Source: Fusobacterium sp. JB019 (lineage in GTDB: Bacteria; Fusobacteriota; Fusobacteriia; Fusobacteriales; Fusobacteriaceae). Taken from it: a stretch of DNA of 64,000 bases. The notes under the pieces are model-generated. The model was not told the DNA's origin. It saw only the letters and a program-made list of their open reading frames with translations, and did no database searches. The stretch is taken from positions 310,001 to 374,000 of the forward strand of contig JAUTCN010000002.1 in the NCBI GenBank assembly GCA_030673965.1. Direction: 5' to 3'. Positions 38,014 through 45,217 of the stretch are shown piece by piece; position 1 is the first letter of the stretch; every line of letters starts with the position of its first letter. Both the position numbers and the translations under genes were made by a program.

Positions 38014-39033
38014 CTATTTTTTAGGTGCTTTAGTTTTTGTTGCATTACTGAATTTTACTAGTAAATCTTTTCTATTTGCTCCTGCCCATGAAAAATCATA
38101 GTCAATTAATTTTGTACCCACTATTTCTTGAGCTTCCTTTGGAGGAATAGCATTTTCATTTGTTAAGAATTGGAAAGAACCTACTGTTTGTCCTATTTCT
38201 TGAGCTCTCTTAGATAATGCCCAGTCAACAAATTTTCTAGCAGCTTCTTGATCAGGACCGTTTTTTAAAACTGCAACTCCACCTATTTCAAATCCTGTTC
38301 CTTCCTTTGGAGCAGCAATAATTATATCTTTATACCCTTCTTTTCTATATTTAATAGCATCATGTAAGAATGTTATACCTACTGCAGTTTCTCCCATTCC
38401 AACCATTCTTCCTGGAGCTGTTCCTGATTTTGTATATTGTCTTACTTGTTTATTTAGTTGTTGCATATATTTCATTCCTTCTTTTTCACCCTTTAATTGA
38501 ATTATTGTAGATAGCATTGTATATGCTGTTCCTGAAGAACCTGGATGAGCTGTTACTAATTCTCCCTTGTATTCTGGTTTTAATAAATCTGCCCAAGACT
38601 GAGGCATTTTAGCACCTATTTCATCTAATAATTCTTTATTACCAACAAATCCTAAATATCCTACATATATTCCTGTCCAAACTCCATTAGGATCTTTAAA
38701 CTTACTTGGTATTTGATCTGCAACTGGAGATTTATATGGTTCAATTAATCCTTCTTCATTTGCAGCTACAAATGCATCAACTGGACCTCCAAACCAAACA
38801 GAGGCTGTCATATTATCTTTTTCAGCTCTGACTCTTGCTAAAGTTTCTCCACTACTCATTCTTACAAATTCTGTTTTTATTCCTGTTTCTTTCTCAAATT
38901 CTCTAGTAGATTTAATTGCATAATCTTCCATCAGCCCTGCGTAAATTAATAAATGCCCCTTATCTTTACTTGCCCCTAGTGCTATTGAAGATACTAACGT
39001 AAAAAGTGCCACTTTTTTCAAAAAATTTTTCAT
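38014..39033 (-). CDS. ABC transporter substrate-binding protein (AfuA/iron-type family)
   Basis: A 339-aa exported protein with signal peptide MKNFLKKVALFTLVSSIALG. The mature domain reads LLIYAGLMEDYAIKSTREFE, and later AHPGSSGTAYTML and GMGETAVGITFLHDA. It belongs to the ferric-binding-like cluster that also includes AfuA, which binds hexose phosphates, so annotation as iron transport is not safe. It heads an operon with its own promoter. Confidence 0.85.
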   Translation of the reverse strand: MKNFLKKVALFTLVSSIALGASKDKGHLLIYAGLMEDYAIKSTREFEKETGIKTEFVRMSSGETLARVRAEKDNMTASVWFGGPVDAFVAANEEGLIEPYKSPVADQIPSKFKDPNGVWTGIYVGYLGFVGNKELLDEIGAKMPQSWADLLKPEYKGELVTAHPGSSGTAYTMLSTIIQLKGEKEGMKYMQQLNKQVRQYTKSGTAPGRMVGMGETAVGITFLHDAIKYRKEGYKDIIIAAPKEGTGFEIGGVAVLKNGPDQEAARKFVDWALSKRAQEIGQTVGSFQFLTNENAIPPKEAQEIVGTKLIDYDFSWAGANRKDLLVKFSNATKTKAPKK

Positions 39034-39085
39034 AACCTTATCCTCCTTAATCCCTTTATTTAATTTTATTTGAACTACACTCTTA

Positions 39086-39113
39086 ATAATACCCCGTCTT
39101 TTTCAAAAGTCAA
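39086..39113 (-). promoter_or_regulatory. Promoter of the second ABC transporter operon
   Basis: TTGACT (39113-39108) and TATTAT (39091-39086) on the minus strand are 16 bp apart, 52 bp from the binding protein start. A G-run lies directly upstream of the -10 box. Confidence 0.6.
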
Positions 39114-39116
39114 GGG

Positions 39117-39836
39117 CTAGTCTTCTTTATTTTTTTGCTTCCTTCTTTTATTTATTTTTTCCTTTGCTATATCCTTAACTACTTCTCTAATATTAATACT
39201 ATGAAAAGTTGGAATTAATCTAAAGCCAAGATTAATTATTTTTCTTCTTTCTCCTATTCTCAATTTAAAAGTATCCATATTCAAAGTAAATTCTTTGTTT
39301 TCTACTTCTTCTATTACACCCTTTAAAATATTCATTAAATTCATTTTAATAACTACATCAATTATGAAAAATCCAAAAAACATTCCTAAAAAATATGAAA
39401 AACTTAAATTTGAAAAAAGAAAAGAAACATTTTCTGTAAGTATAGGGCTTACATATAAATAAAATAACTCCCCTAATATCCCCCAGTAAATAGCATATTT
39501 AAAACAAACTATACCATTATAATTAAATCTTTCATCTCTATAATCCCAAAGTCTAATCTTATAATATTTTAAAATAATATATCCACCAATATACTCCATT
39601 AAGGTCATAGACATAGCTATCATAAAAAATCTACTCACATCATTCATTTCATATCCTGATAATATATATAGTATTATTCCACCAATTCCATATATAGGTA
39701 GGTACGGTCCATATAAAAATCCTGGATTGATAAATTTTTTAGTATCTCCAAAATATCTTCGATAAATTAATTCTATAATCCATCCTGATACACTACAAAT
39801 TATAAATATTAAACTATATTTTAATATATCGTCCAT
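39117..39836 (-). CDS. Putative ABC transporter permease, PF06541 type membrane protein
   Basis: A 239-aa membrane protein with about six hydrophobic segments. The start SLIFIICSVSGWIIELIYRR and FINPGFLYGPYLPIYGIGG are the hallmarks of the CmpB/PF06541 family, whose transport role is unproven. The ATG at 39836 behind AAAGGAG is preferred to an in-frame TTG five codons earlier. Confidence 0.82.
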   Translation of the reverse strand: MDDILKYSLIFIICSVSGWIIELIYRRYFGDTKKFINPGFLYGPYLPIYGIGGIILYILSGYEMNDVSRFFMIAMSMTLMEYIGGYIILKYYKIRLWDYRDERFNYNGIVCFKYAIYWGILGELFYLYVSPILTENVSFLFSNLSFSYFLGMFFGFFIIDVVIKMNLMNILKGVIEEVENKEFTLNMDTFKLRIGERRKIINLGFRLIPTFHSINIREVVKDIAKEKINKRRKQKNKED

Positions 39837-40040
39837 AAAAACTCCTTTCAAGTAAAATAAACTTCACTATAAGTATACTCTAAAGTTTAAAAAAATCAAT
39901 TACCTACACTTAAGAGTTAAATTTTTAATCAATTATCTTTTTTTTATATTTTTTCCAAAAATAAATTTGAAAAAGATTTTTAATTGTGGTAATTTGTTAA
40001 CTAGGGTAGCTAAATTTATTTTATACAAGGAGGCATCTTA

Positions 40041-40886
40041 ATGAATATTGGGTTTATCGGAGCTGGAAAGGTTGGATTTTCTCTAGGAAAATATTTTTCA
40101 ACAAAAAATAAAATAGTTGAAGGGTATTACAGCCATAATTATCAGTCTTCAGTTGAAGCAGCTAAATTTACTAATAGCAAAGCATATAGAAATTTAGAAG
40201 AATTAGTTATGAAAAGTAATATTATATTCATAACTACACCTGATGATTATATTGCTGACATATGGGAAGAAATAAAAAATTTCCAAATAGAAGGAAAAAT
40301 AATTTGTCATACAAGTGGCTCATTATCTTCTAAGATTTTCTCTGGTATAAATAAATTAGGAGCATTTTCCTATTCTGTTCACCCTATGTTTCCTTTTTCA
40401 GATAAGTATGAAACATATAAAAAATTAAATAACATTCATTTTACTATTGAAGGACATGACAAATATTTAAGTCATATGAAACAATTCCTAGAAAGTTTAG
40501 GAAATAAAACATTATCCATAGACAGTGATAAAAAAAGTTTATATCACCTTGGTAACGTAACTGTTTCAAACCTTGTGATAGCACTTATTGATTCAGGATC
40601 AAAATATTTAGAAAAATGTGGAATAGACAAACATACTGCTTTAGAAGCTATGTATCCACTTATTAAAAGTAATATCGAAAATATAGGTGAACGGGGAATA
40701 ACTTCTTCACTTACAGGCCCAATTGAAAGGGGAGATAAAAAAACCATAGAAAAACACATGGAAGTTATTCCTAGTGAAAATAAAAAATTGTATAAGAGTT
40801 TGTCCTTACAGCTACTTGAAATTGCGAAAATTAAAAATAAAAATAGAAATTATTCAAAATTACAAGAATATTTGGAGGAAATATAA
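40041..40886 (+). CDS. panG: Rossmann/DUF2520 protein, probable ketopantoate reductase PanG
   Basis: A 281-aa protein with an N-terminal NADP-binding GFIGAGKVGFSLGKYF motif and a C-terminal DUF2520 helical domain (LYHLGNVTVSNLVIALI, SLTGPIERGD). Members of this family replace PanE as the ketopantoate reductase in several bacteria (PanG of Francisella and others). The gene abuts panB with no gap, supporting that role: PanB makes ketopantoate, PanG reduces it to pantoate. Confidence 0.82.
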   Translation: MNIGFIGAGKVGFSLGKYFSTKNKIVEGYYSHNYQSSVEAAKFTNSKAYRNLEELVMKSNIIFITTPDDYIADIWEEIKNFQIEGKIICHTSGSLSSKIFSGINKLGAFSYSVHPMFPFSDKYETYKKLNNIHFTIEGHDKYLSHMKQFLESLGNKTLSIDSDKKSLYHLGNVTVSNLVIALIDSGSKYLEKCGIDKHTALEAMYPLIKSNIENIGERGITSSLTGPIERGDKKTIEKHMEVIPSENKKLYKSLSLQLLEIAKIKNKNRNYSKLQEYLEEI

Positions 40887-41714
40887 ATGAACAATACAGT
40901 TTCAACTTTTGGAAAAGCAAAAATGGAAGGTAGAAAACTTAGCATGATTACATCATATGATTATTCTACAACTAAATTAATAGATGATACAGAAATCAAT
41001 GGTATATTAGTGGGAGATTCTTTAGGAATGGTATGCCTTGGATATGAAAATACATTAAGTGTAACAATGGAAGATATGATTCATCACACAAAGGCTGTTG
41101 CAAGGGGAGCTAAAAATACTTTAGTTGTGGCAGATATGCCATTTATGTCTTATCAAGCTTGTGTGGAAGATGCAGTTAAAAATGCAGGAAGATTGATAAA
41201 AGAAGGTGGGGCTCAAGTTGTTAAACTAGAAGGTGGAGCTACAGTTTGCAAACAAATAAGAGCAATTGTTAATGCAAGTATTCCTGTAATGGCTCATATA
41301 GGATTAACACCTCAATCTGTAAATGCTTTTGGAGGATTTAAAGTTCAAGGAAAAACAGAAGAAACTGCTAGAAAATTAATAGAAGATGCTAAAAAAGTAG
41401 AAGAGGCAGGAGCTTTTGCTGTTGTTCTTGAATGTGTTCCAGCAAAACTAGCTGAGTTAATAACTAAAAATGTTAATATTCCAACAATTGGAATAGGTTG
41501 CGGTACTGGTTGCGATGGACAAATATTAGTTTATCAAGATATGCTTGGTATGTTTTCAGATTTCAAACCAAAATTTGTTAAGCATTATGCAAATGTAGGA
41601 GAAATGATGAGGACTGCTTTTAGTAATTATGCAAAGGAAGTGCAAGAGGGAGTATTCCCAGCAAAGGAACATACTTTCAAAATAAATGAAGATGTAATAA
41701 GTAAATTATATTAA
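40887..41714 (+). CDS. panB: 3-methyl-2-oxobutanoate hydroxymethyltransferase
   Basis: A 275-aa enzyme adding a hydroxymethyl group from methylene-tetrahydrofolate to ketoisovalerate, the first step of pantothenate synthesis. It has [49 protein letters not shown] and [21 protein letters not shown] (in parts). It directly follows panG. panC is not in view. Confidence 0.96.
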   Translation: MNNTVSTFGKAKMEGRKLSMITSYDYSTTKLIDDTEINGILVGDSLGMVCLGYENTLSVTMEDMIHHTKAVARGAKNTLVVADMPFMSYQACVEDAVKNAGRLIKEGGAQVVKLEGGATVCKQIRAIVNASIPVMAHIGLTPQSVNAFGGFKVQGKTEETARKLIEDAKKVEEAGAFAVVLECVPAKLAELITKNVNIPTIGIGCGTGCDGQILVYQDMLGMFSDFKPKFVKHYANVGEMMRTAFSNYAKEVQEGVFPAKEHTFKINEDVISKLY

Positions 41715-41730
41715 ATATAAATAAATTTAA

Positions 41731-41758
41731 AAGAGGACAAAAGTCCTCTTTTTTTTTA
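41731..41758 (+). terminator. Terminator after panB
   Basis: AAGAGGAC (41731-41738) pairs with GTCCTCTT (41743-41750) and is followed by eight further T. The mirrored A-run upstream means it can also serve the leftward LDCC gene. Confidence 0.9.
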
Positions 41759-41768
41759 TAATTATAAT

Positions 41769-41906
41769 TTATTCCTTTTTCTTATTTCTTTTTACTTCCT
41801 TATTAAGAGAACAACAATCTAATTTTTGATCTCCAAATGTTTTCTTGTTTTCCGCTGCAATTTTTTCTAAAAAATGGTTAAAAGCCGTTTTTAGTTTTTG
41901 TAACAT
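41769..41906 (-). CDS. 45-aa LDCC-motif small protein, putative metal binder
   Basis: The product starts MLQKLKTAFNHFLEKIAAEN, an amphipathic helix, followed by KKTFGDQKLDCCSLNK and a basic tail. The adjacent cysteines in LDCC with surrounding polar residues match a small family of putative metal-binding proteins seen in anaerobes (recalled, not searched). AGAGG lies 8 bases before the ATG at 41906; an ATG two codons upstream is too close to that site. It has its own promoter with a G/C-rich palindrome at the likely transcription start. It may bind copper or another soft metal. Confidence 0.75.
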   Translation of the reverse strand: MLQKLKTAFNHFLEKIAAENKKTFGDQKLDCCSLNKEVKRNKKKE

Positions 41907-41927
41907 AGCCATCACCTCTCTAATTTT

Positions 41928-41981
41928 ATACCCCCCTACAGGGGGTTAACTAATCTTATCATTTTTTGATTTCTTTGTCAA
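41928..41981 (-). promoter_or_regulatory. Promoter and palindromic operator of the LDCC gene (CsoR-like site)
   Basis: On the minus strand a perfect TTGACA (41981-41976), 17 bp and TAAGAT (41958-41953) are followed at the expected start site by TAACCCCCTGTAGGGGGG (41949-41932), whose CCCCCT/AGGGGG arms form a hyphenated palindrome. In a genome this AT-rich such G/C runs are striking. The layout resembles operators of CsoR/RcnR/FrmR-family metal or formaldehyde sensors, placed to block transcription. Confidence 0.65.
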
Positions 41982-41985
41982 CGGA

Positions 41986-42019
41986 AATAAGCCCACCTAC
42001 AAATGTAGATGAGCTTATT
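41986..42019 (-). other. Long stem-loop downstream of the PH-domain gene
   Basis: A 16-nt arm (41986-42001) pairs with 42004-42019. On the minus-strand RNA every position pairs if two G-U wobbles are allowed, whereas the plus-strand version would have two mismatches. It lies about 75 bp after the leftward PH-domain gene and just upstream of the LDCC promoter. It may be a terminator; a remnant of an IS200/IS605-type end is another possibility, but no transposase is nearby. Confidence 0.5.
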
Positions 42020-42092
42020 AAATCATGGGTATTGCTACTAATATAAGTATATCACAAAATATAATTTTATTTATTTAAATAAGTAAAATAAA

Positions 42093-42599
42093 TTAAGATT
42101 TCATTAACATCAATATTTTTTTATAAACTAAATTAGGTTCTTTAATATCTTTAATTATAAGTCCATTAAAAATTCCTTTTTTATTAAAATTTGGAATAGA
42201 AAGATAAATACTTCCTAATTTATTTTTTTCTTGAAAAATGTTTATTTTTAAATTTATTTCTGTTATTTTTGTAAATAATATTGTTTTTATTTCAATATTA
42301 AAAAAACCTTCTTGATATTCTATTCTATCAGAATAAATCAAATATTTTGTTTTAAGATAAACTTTTTTTAAATAATAATTAGATAAAAAAGGAAATAATA
42401 AAAACACAGAAACACCTACAATTAAACCTAGATTATTTATTCTTATATTAAAATTATCAAATATCAATACTTCTAAAATTTTAAAAAATATCCCTAACCA
42501 AAAACTTGCAAATATTTGTAAAGGAATAAATCTAAAAAATATTATTTTTTTATTAAAAATCGGTTTTAATTCCATAATAAAACTATCATTATTATTCAT
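42093..42599 (-). CDS. Membrane protein with bacterial PH-like domain
   Basis: A 168-aa protein with two N-terminal hydrophobic segments (about residues 25-45 and 52-75) followed by a small beta-rich domain with YLIYSDRIEYQEGFFNIEIKT and LFTKITEINLK, the pattern of bacterial PH-like (YdbS/YdbT type) domains. Function unknown. It stands alone between the LDCC gene and the CRISPR array. Confidence 0.7.
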   Translation of the reverse strand: MNNNDSFIMELKPIFNKKIIFFRFIPLQIFASFWLGIFFKILEVLIFDNFNIRINNLGLIVGVSVFLLFPFLSNYYLKKVYLKTKYLIYSDRIEYQEGFFNIEIKTILFTKITEINLKINIFQEKNKLGSIYLSIPNFNKKGIFNGLIIKDIKEPNLVYKKILMLMKS

Positions 42600-42706
42600 A
42601 TTTTCCTCCTATAATTAAAGTTCATACTACTGAAATTATAGTACCATATGTGACTTGTTTTATCAATATAATTTAAAACTTTCTTCTATATCAATAAATA
42701 AAAAAT

Positions 42707-43209
42707 AGTTGTATTTCATATTGGTTAGATTAAATTAAAAAGATCCATATGTTATTGATTTATGTAAAACATAATTTACATTTCACATTGGTTAGATTAA
42801 ATTGATAGAGGATTCAACAGGCTTTCAGGAGGAATCAGATTATTTACATTCCACATTGGTTAGATTAAATTTTAACAGATATATCTCCAGACCAGTATGA
42901 TAAGTTATTAAGATTTACATTCCACATTGGTTAGATTAAATTTATGGTTAGTGATTATGGGCTTTACATAATATCAAGATTTACATTCCACATTGGTTAG
43001 ATTAAATTTGCAAAGGAAACAGGGCGAGTGCTTACGGCTACAGTATTTACATTCCACATTGGTTAGATTAAATTCAAAGAAGAATTAGAGAGAACATTCA
43101 AAGACAATTTAGATTTACATTCCACATTGGTTAGATTAAATTATGCTAGGAAGGCTAGAGCAATAGCTTATAGAAATAGAATTTACATTCCACATTGGTT
43201 AGATTAAAT
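42707..43209 (-). CRISPR. CRISPR array, eight 29-nt repeats, seven spacers, type I-B-like repeat
   Basis: Repeats start at 42707, 42774, 42842, 42913, 42979, 43045, 43113 and 43181. On the plus strand the repeat begins ATTTACATTCCACATT and ends GGTTAGATTAAAT; read leftwards it ends GGAATGTAAAT, the handle typical of type I-B. Spacers are 38, 39, 42, 37, 37, 39 and 39 nt. The leftmost repeat has five changes and the second has one, while the other six are identical, so the left end is the old trailer and transcription runs leftwards from 43.2 kb. No cas gene is in the window. None of the spacers was recognised in the window by eye. Confidence 0.96.
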
Positions 43210-43404
43210 TAGGTACCCTTGTAACCTCCCTAAAATTATAACATAAGAAAGTCGTTTCTGTCGACCCCCTAAATTTTTATGATTTTTGCTATAAGTTTTT
43301 CTTATTTATCCTTGGGATTTTTAGATAAATTATTTGTTTTATTAACTTTATATAAAACTGTCGATCTATAGGTAAATTTGCCTTACTGGAGGTCGACAGT
43401 TTTT
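43210..43404 (-). promoter_or_regulatory. CRISPR leader region with GTCGAC dyads
   Basis: The stretch next to the newest repeat is AT-rich and contains three related elements: CTGTCGACC at 43258-43266, and an 11-bp inverted repeat AAAACTGTCGA (43354-43364) with TCGACAGTTTT (43393-43403). Leader-proximal position and repeat conservation make this the leader. The dyads might be sites for adaptation factors or structured RNA ends. The rest, 43405-43640, holds no gene I can support. Confidence 0.6.
43235..43264 (-). promoter_or_regulatory. Leader promoter of the CRISPR array
   Basis: On the minus strand TCGACA (43264-43259), 18 bp and a perfect TATAAT (43240-43235) lie 26 bp before the first repeat. 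This direction agrees with the position of the degenerate repeats and with the predicted crRNA handle. The -35 box is part of one GTCGAC element. Confidence 0.7.
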
Positions 43405-43640
43405 GAAATTAATCTCTTATTTGGTAACACTATTTAGTTACAATCTTTATCCTATGAATTTCAAGAAAAAAGCACCCTCTTATCTCCAAAATAAAAGCAT
43501 TTTTCAATCCTCCCTTTGTAATTACATAGGCTAATTTTTCCCTTCTAAAAAGCACCTATAAGTCTCTTAGAATCTGCCTGTAATCTACTGATTTTAAAGG
43601 ATTTAAGATGAATATTTTCTGATTTTAACCAAAAAAAGCA

Positions 43641-43709
43641 AAAAAACACTTAACTTTACCATTACTCGGACAAATGTCCTTTTAATTAGTACAAAATCAA
43701 GTGTTTTTT
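43641..43709 (-). terminator. Nested stem-loop downstream of arsC
   Basis: An outer 11-bp stem (43641-43651 with 43699-43709) encloses a small GGACAAATGTCC hairpin (43668-43679). T runs on the minus strand follow the outer stem. It lies 16 bp after the arsC stop and probably terminates that transcript. The large loop with an inner hairpin is unusual for a simple terminator. Confidence 0.55.
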
Positions 43710-43725
43710 GTTAATTTCACCCATA

Positions 43726-44133
43726 TTAAAGGGCTATTTCTTTGTTTTTAACTAGCCTTATTAATTCTTCTACTTTTAGCTTTATAAGATCTCTTGTTTT
43801 CCTAAAATCTTCTATTGGGCCTCCTGAAGGATCATCAAGTCCCCAATCCACCTTATATTTATTTGGAATATATGGACATACAACATTACATCCCATTGTT
43901 ATTAATATATCAACTTTAGAAGGAATTTCTGAAAGTAATTTTGGTCTATGACCTTTCATACTAACTCCTATCTCTTCCATAACTTCTACTGCAAGAGGTT
44001 TCACTTCCTTATAATCTTCTGTTCCAGCAGAATAAACTTCAAACATATCACTACCTAATTTTTTTGCCCACCCTTCTGCCATTTGACTTCTACAAGAATT
44101 GTGAACACATATAAATGCAACTTTGTATTTCAT
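43726..44133 (-). CDS. arsC: Arsenate reductase, thioredoxin-coupled low-molecular-weight phosphatase type
   Basis: A 135-aa protein with the CX5R phosphatase loop FICVHNSCRSQMAEGW (C9), the redox cysteines C82 and C86 in TMGCNVVCPYIP, and the general acid in DWGLDDPSGG. This three-cysteine layout is the thioredoxin-linked ArsC of the pI258 type. No arsenite pump or ArsR gene is adjacent. Confidence 0.9.
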   Translation of the reverse strand: MKYKVAFICVHNSCRSQMAEGWAKKLGSDMFEVYSAGTEDYKEVKPLAVEVMEEIGVSMKGHRPKLLSEIPSKVDILITMGCNVVCPYIPNKYKVDWGLDDPSGGPIEDFRKTRDLIKLKVEELIRLVKNKEIAL

Positions 44134-44230
44134 ATTTCTCCTTTTTAATTAAAAACATTATTTATAAGATACGCTATAATAAATTCTAACATTTTTCACT
44201 GTAAATATAAAGTTATCTTTATGCTATTAA

Positions 44231-44518
44231 TTAAATGATCTTGTTGTATATATTTATTTCTCCTTCTTTAGTCCTTAATTGTGACAACTTAGGAACTATT
44301 CTAGTGAAATGTTCTGATTTTAAATGTCTCTCTAAATCTTCTTTATTTTCCCACTCTTCTATAAAGGTTAATATACTAGAGTCTTTTTCATCTTGATATA
44401 ACTCATATTTTATACAACCTTTTTCTTTTCTCGTAGCATCAGCTAATTCTTTACAAAGTTCTATAGTTTCATCAATTTTATTTTTTTTAGTAAAATTTTT
44501 TGCAATAACTTTTATCAT
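44231..44518 (-). CDS. Antibiotic biosynthesis monooxygenase (ABM) domain protein, YgiN-like
   Basis: A 95-aa dimeric ferredoxin-like fold protein. MIKVIAKNFTKKNKIDETIE and GCIKYELYQDEKD, FIEEWENKEDLERHLKSEHF are the standard ABM motifs. Such proteins act as quinol monooxygenases or heme-degrading enzymes, or have unknown roles. It is encoded 15 bp after the nitroreductase, suggesting a shared role in quinone or electrophile handling. Confidence 0.88.
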   Translation of the reverse strand: MIKVIAKNFTKKNKIDETIELCKELADATRKEKGCIKYELYQDEKDSSILTFIEEWENKEDLERHLKSEHFTRIVPKLSQLRTKEGEINIYNKII

Positions 44519-44533
44519 ATTTCTCCTCTTTAA

Positions 44534-45040
44534 TTAAATTTTTTCAAAATGTACTCTTGATTCATCATATCTATCAATAAATTTATTTCCTAATCCTTCT
44601 GCTGGATAGCCTAAAGCAATCACACAATAAGGTCTTAAATTATCATTTAGTTGGAATAGATTTTTAATATTTTCTTCTCTATCTTCAAAAGGTGCTACTC
44701 CAAGCCAAACTCCTCCTAATCCTAAATCTGTAGCTTCCAACAAAATATTTTCAGCTGCGGCTCCCATATCTTGTTGCCAATTTTGAGGATATTTTAATCT
44801 TTCCTCATCTGATAATAAAACTATTGCTAAAGGTGCATCTTCAACAAATTTTGCAAAAGGACTCGCTAAAGAAAGTTCTTTCAAAGTATGTTTTTCTTGA
44901 ACAACTATAAACTCCCATGGTTGTTGATTCCCTGCTGACGGAGCTTGCATAGCTGCTTTTAAAAGCTCAATAATTTTATCCTTTTCTACTACTTGATCCT
45001 TATATTTTCTTACACTCCTTCTATTAAATATAGCTTCCAT
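44534..45040 (-). CDS. Nitroreductase family flavoprotein
   Basis: A 168-aa flavoprotein. It has FNRRSVRKYKDQVVEKDKI, APSAGNQQPWEFIVV and ALGYPAEG, the FMN-binding landmarks of the nitroreductase fold. It would reduce nitro compounds, quinones or flavins with NAD(P)H. It is the first gene of a small leftward operon with the ABM protein. Confidence 0.92.
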   Translation of the reverse strand: MEAIFNRRSVRKYKDQVVEKDKIIELLKAAMQAPSAGNQQPWEFIVVQEKHTLKELSLASPFAKFVEDAPLAIVLLSDEERLKYPQNWQQDMGAAAENILLEATDLGLGGVWLGVAPFEDREENIKNLFQLNDNLRPYCVIALGYPAEGLGNKFIDRYDESRVHFEKI

Positions 45041-45177
45041 AATAACTACACCTCCTAAATTTATTTTTTAACCTCTTTACTAAAAGGATACTTCATATTT
45101 CTTTATTTATCAATCCTTTTTAATAAATAAGCTACATTTTTAGGAAATATTTATTAATTATCTTGAAGTACTTAGAT

Positions 45178-45212
45178 AAAAATCCTTCAGCTCAAACTGA
45201 AGGATTTTTTTA
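45178..45212 (-). terminator. Terminator of the BREX-like operon
   Basis: A 13-bp perfect stem (45178-45190 with 45197-45209) with a 6-nt loop lies 9 bp after the brxL stop, with T runs on both sides. It gives a clean end to the defence operon and argues that brxL is not cut by rearrangement. Confidence 0.9.
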
Positions 45213-45217
45213 TTTTC

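Noticed and set aside
31774-39033. Recent tandem duplication of an ABC transporter operon
   Set aside because: The order is the same but permeases, binding proteins and ATPases are widely diverged and the ATPases differ in length.
41769-41912. Upstream ATG at 41912 as the start of the LDCC protein
   Set aside because: The AGAGG site would be only two bases away; the ATG at 41906 gives proper spacing.
42736-43180. Self-targeting spacers within the window
   Set aside because: No spacer was recognised elsewhere in the window by eye; a proper search is needed, so no claim is made.
43405-43640. Possible short gene or cas2 remnant upstream of the CRISPR leader
   Set aside because: A GGGAGG-like site is followed only by a six-codon frame (MLLFWR), and no Cas-like protein sequence could be read in any frame.
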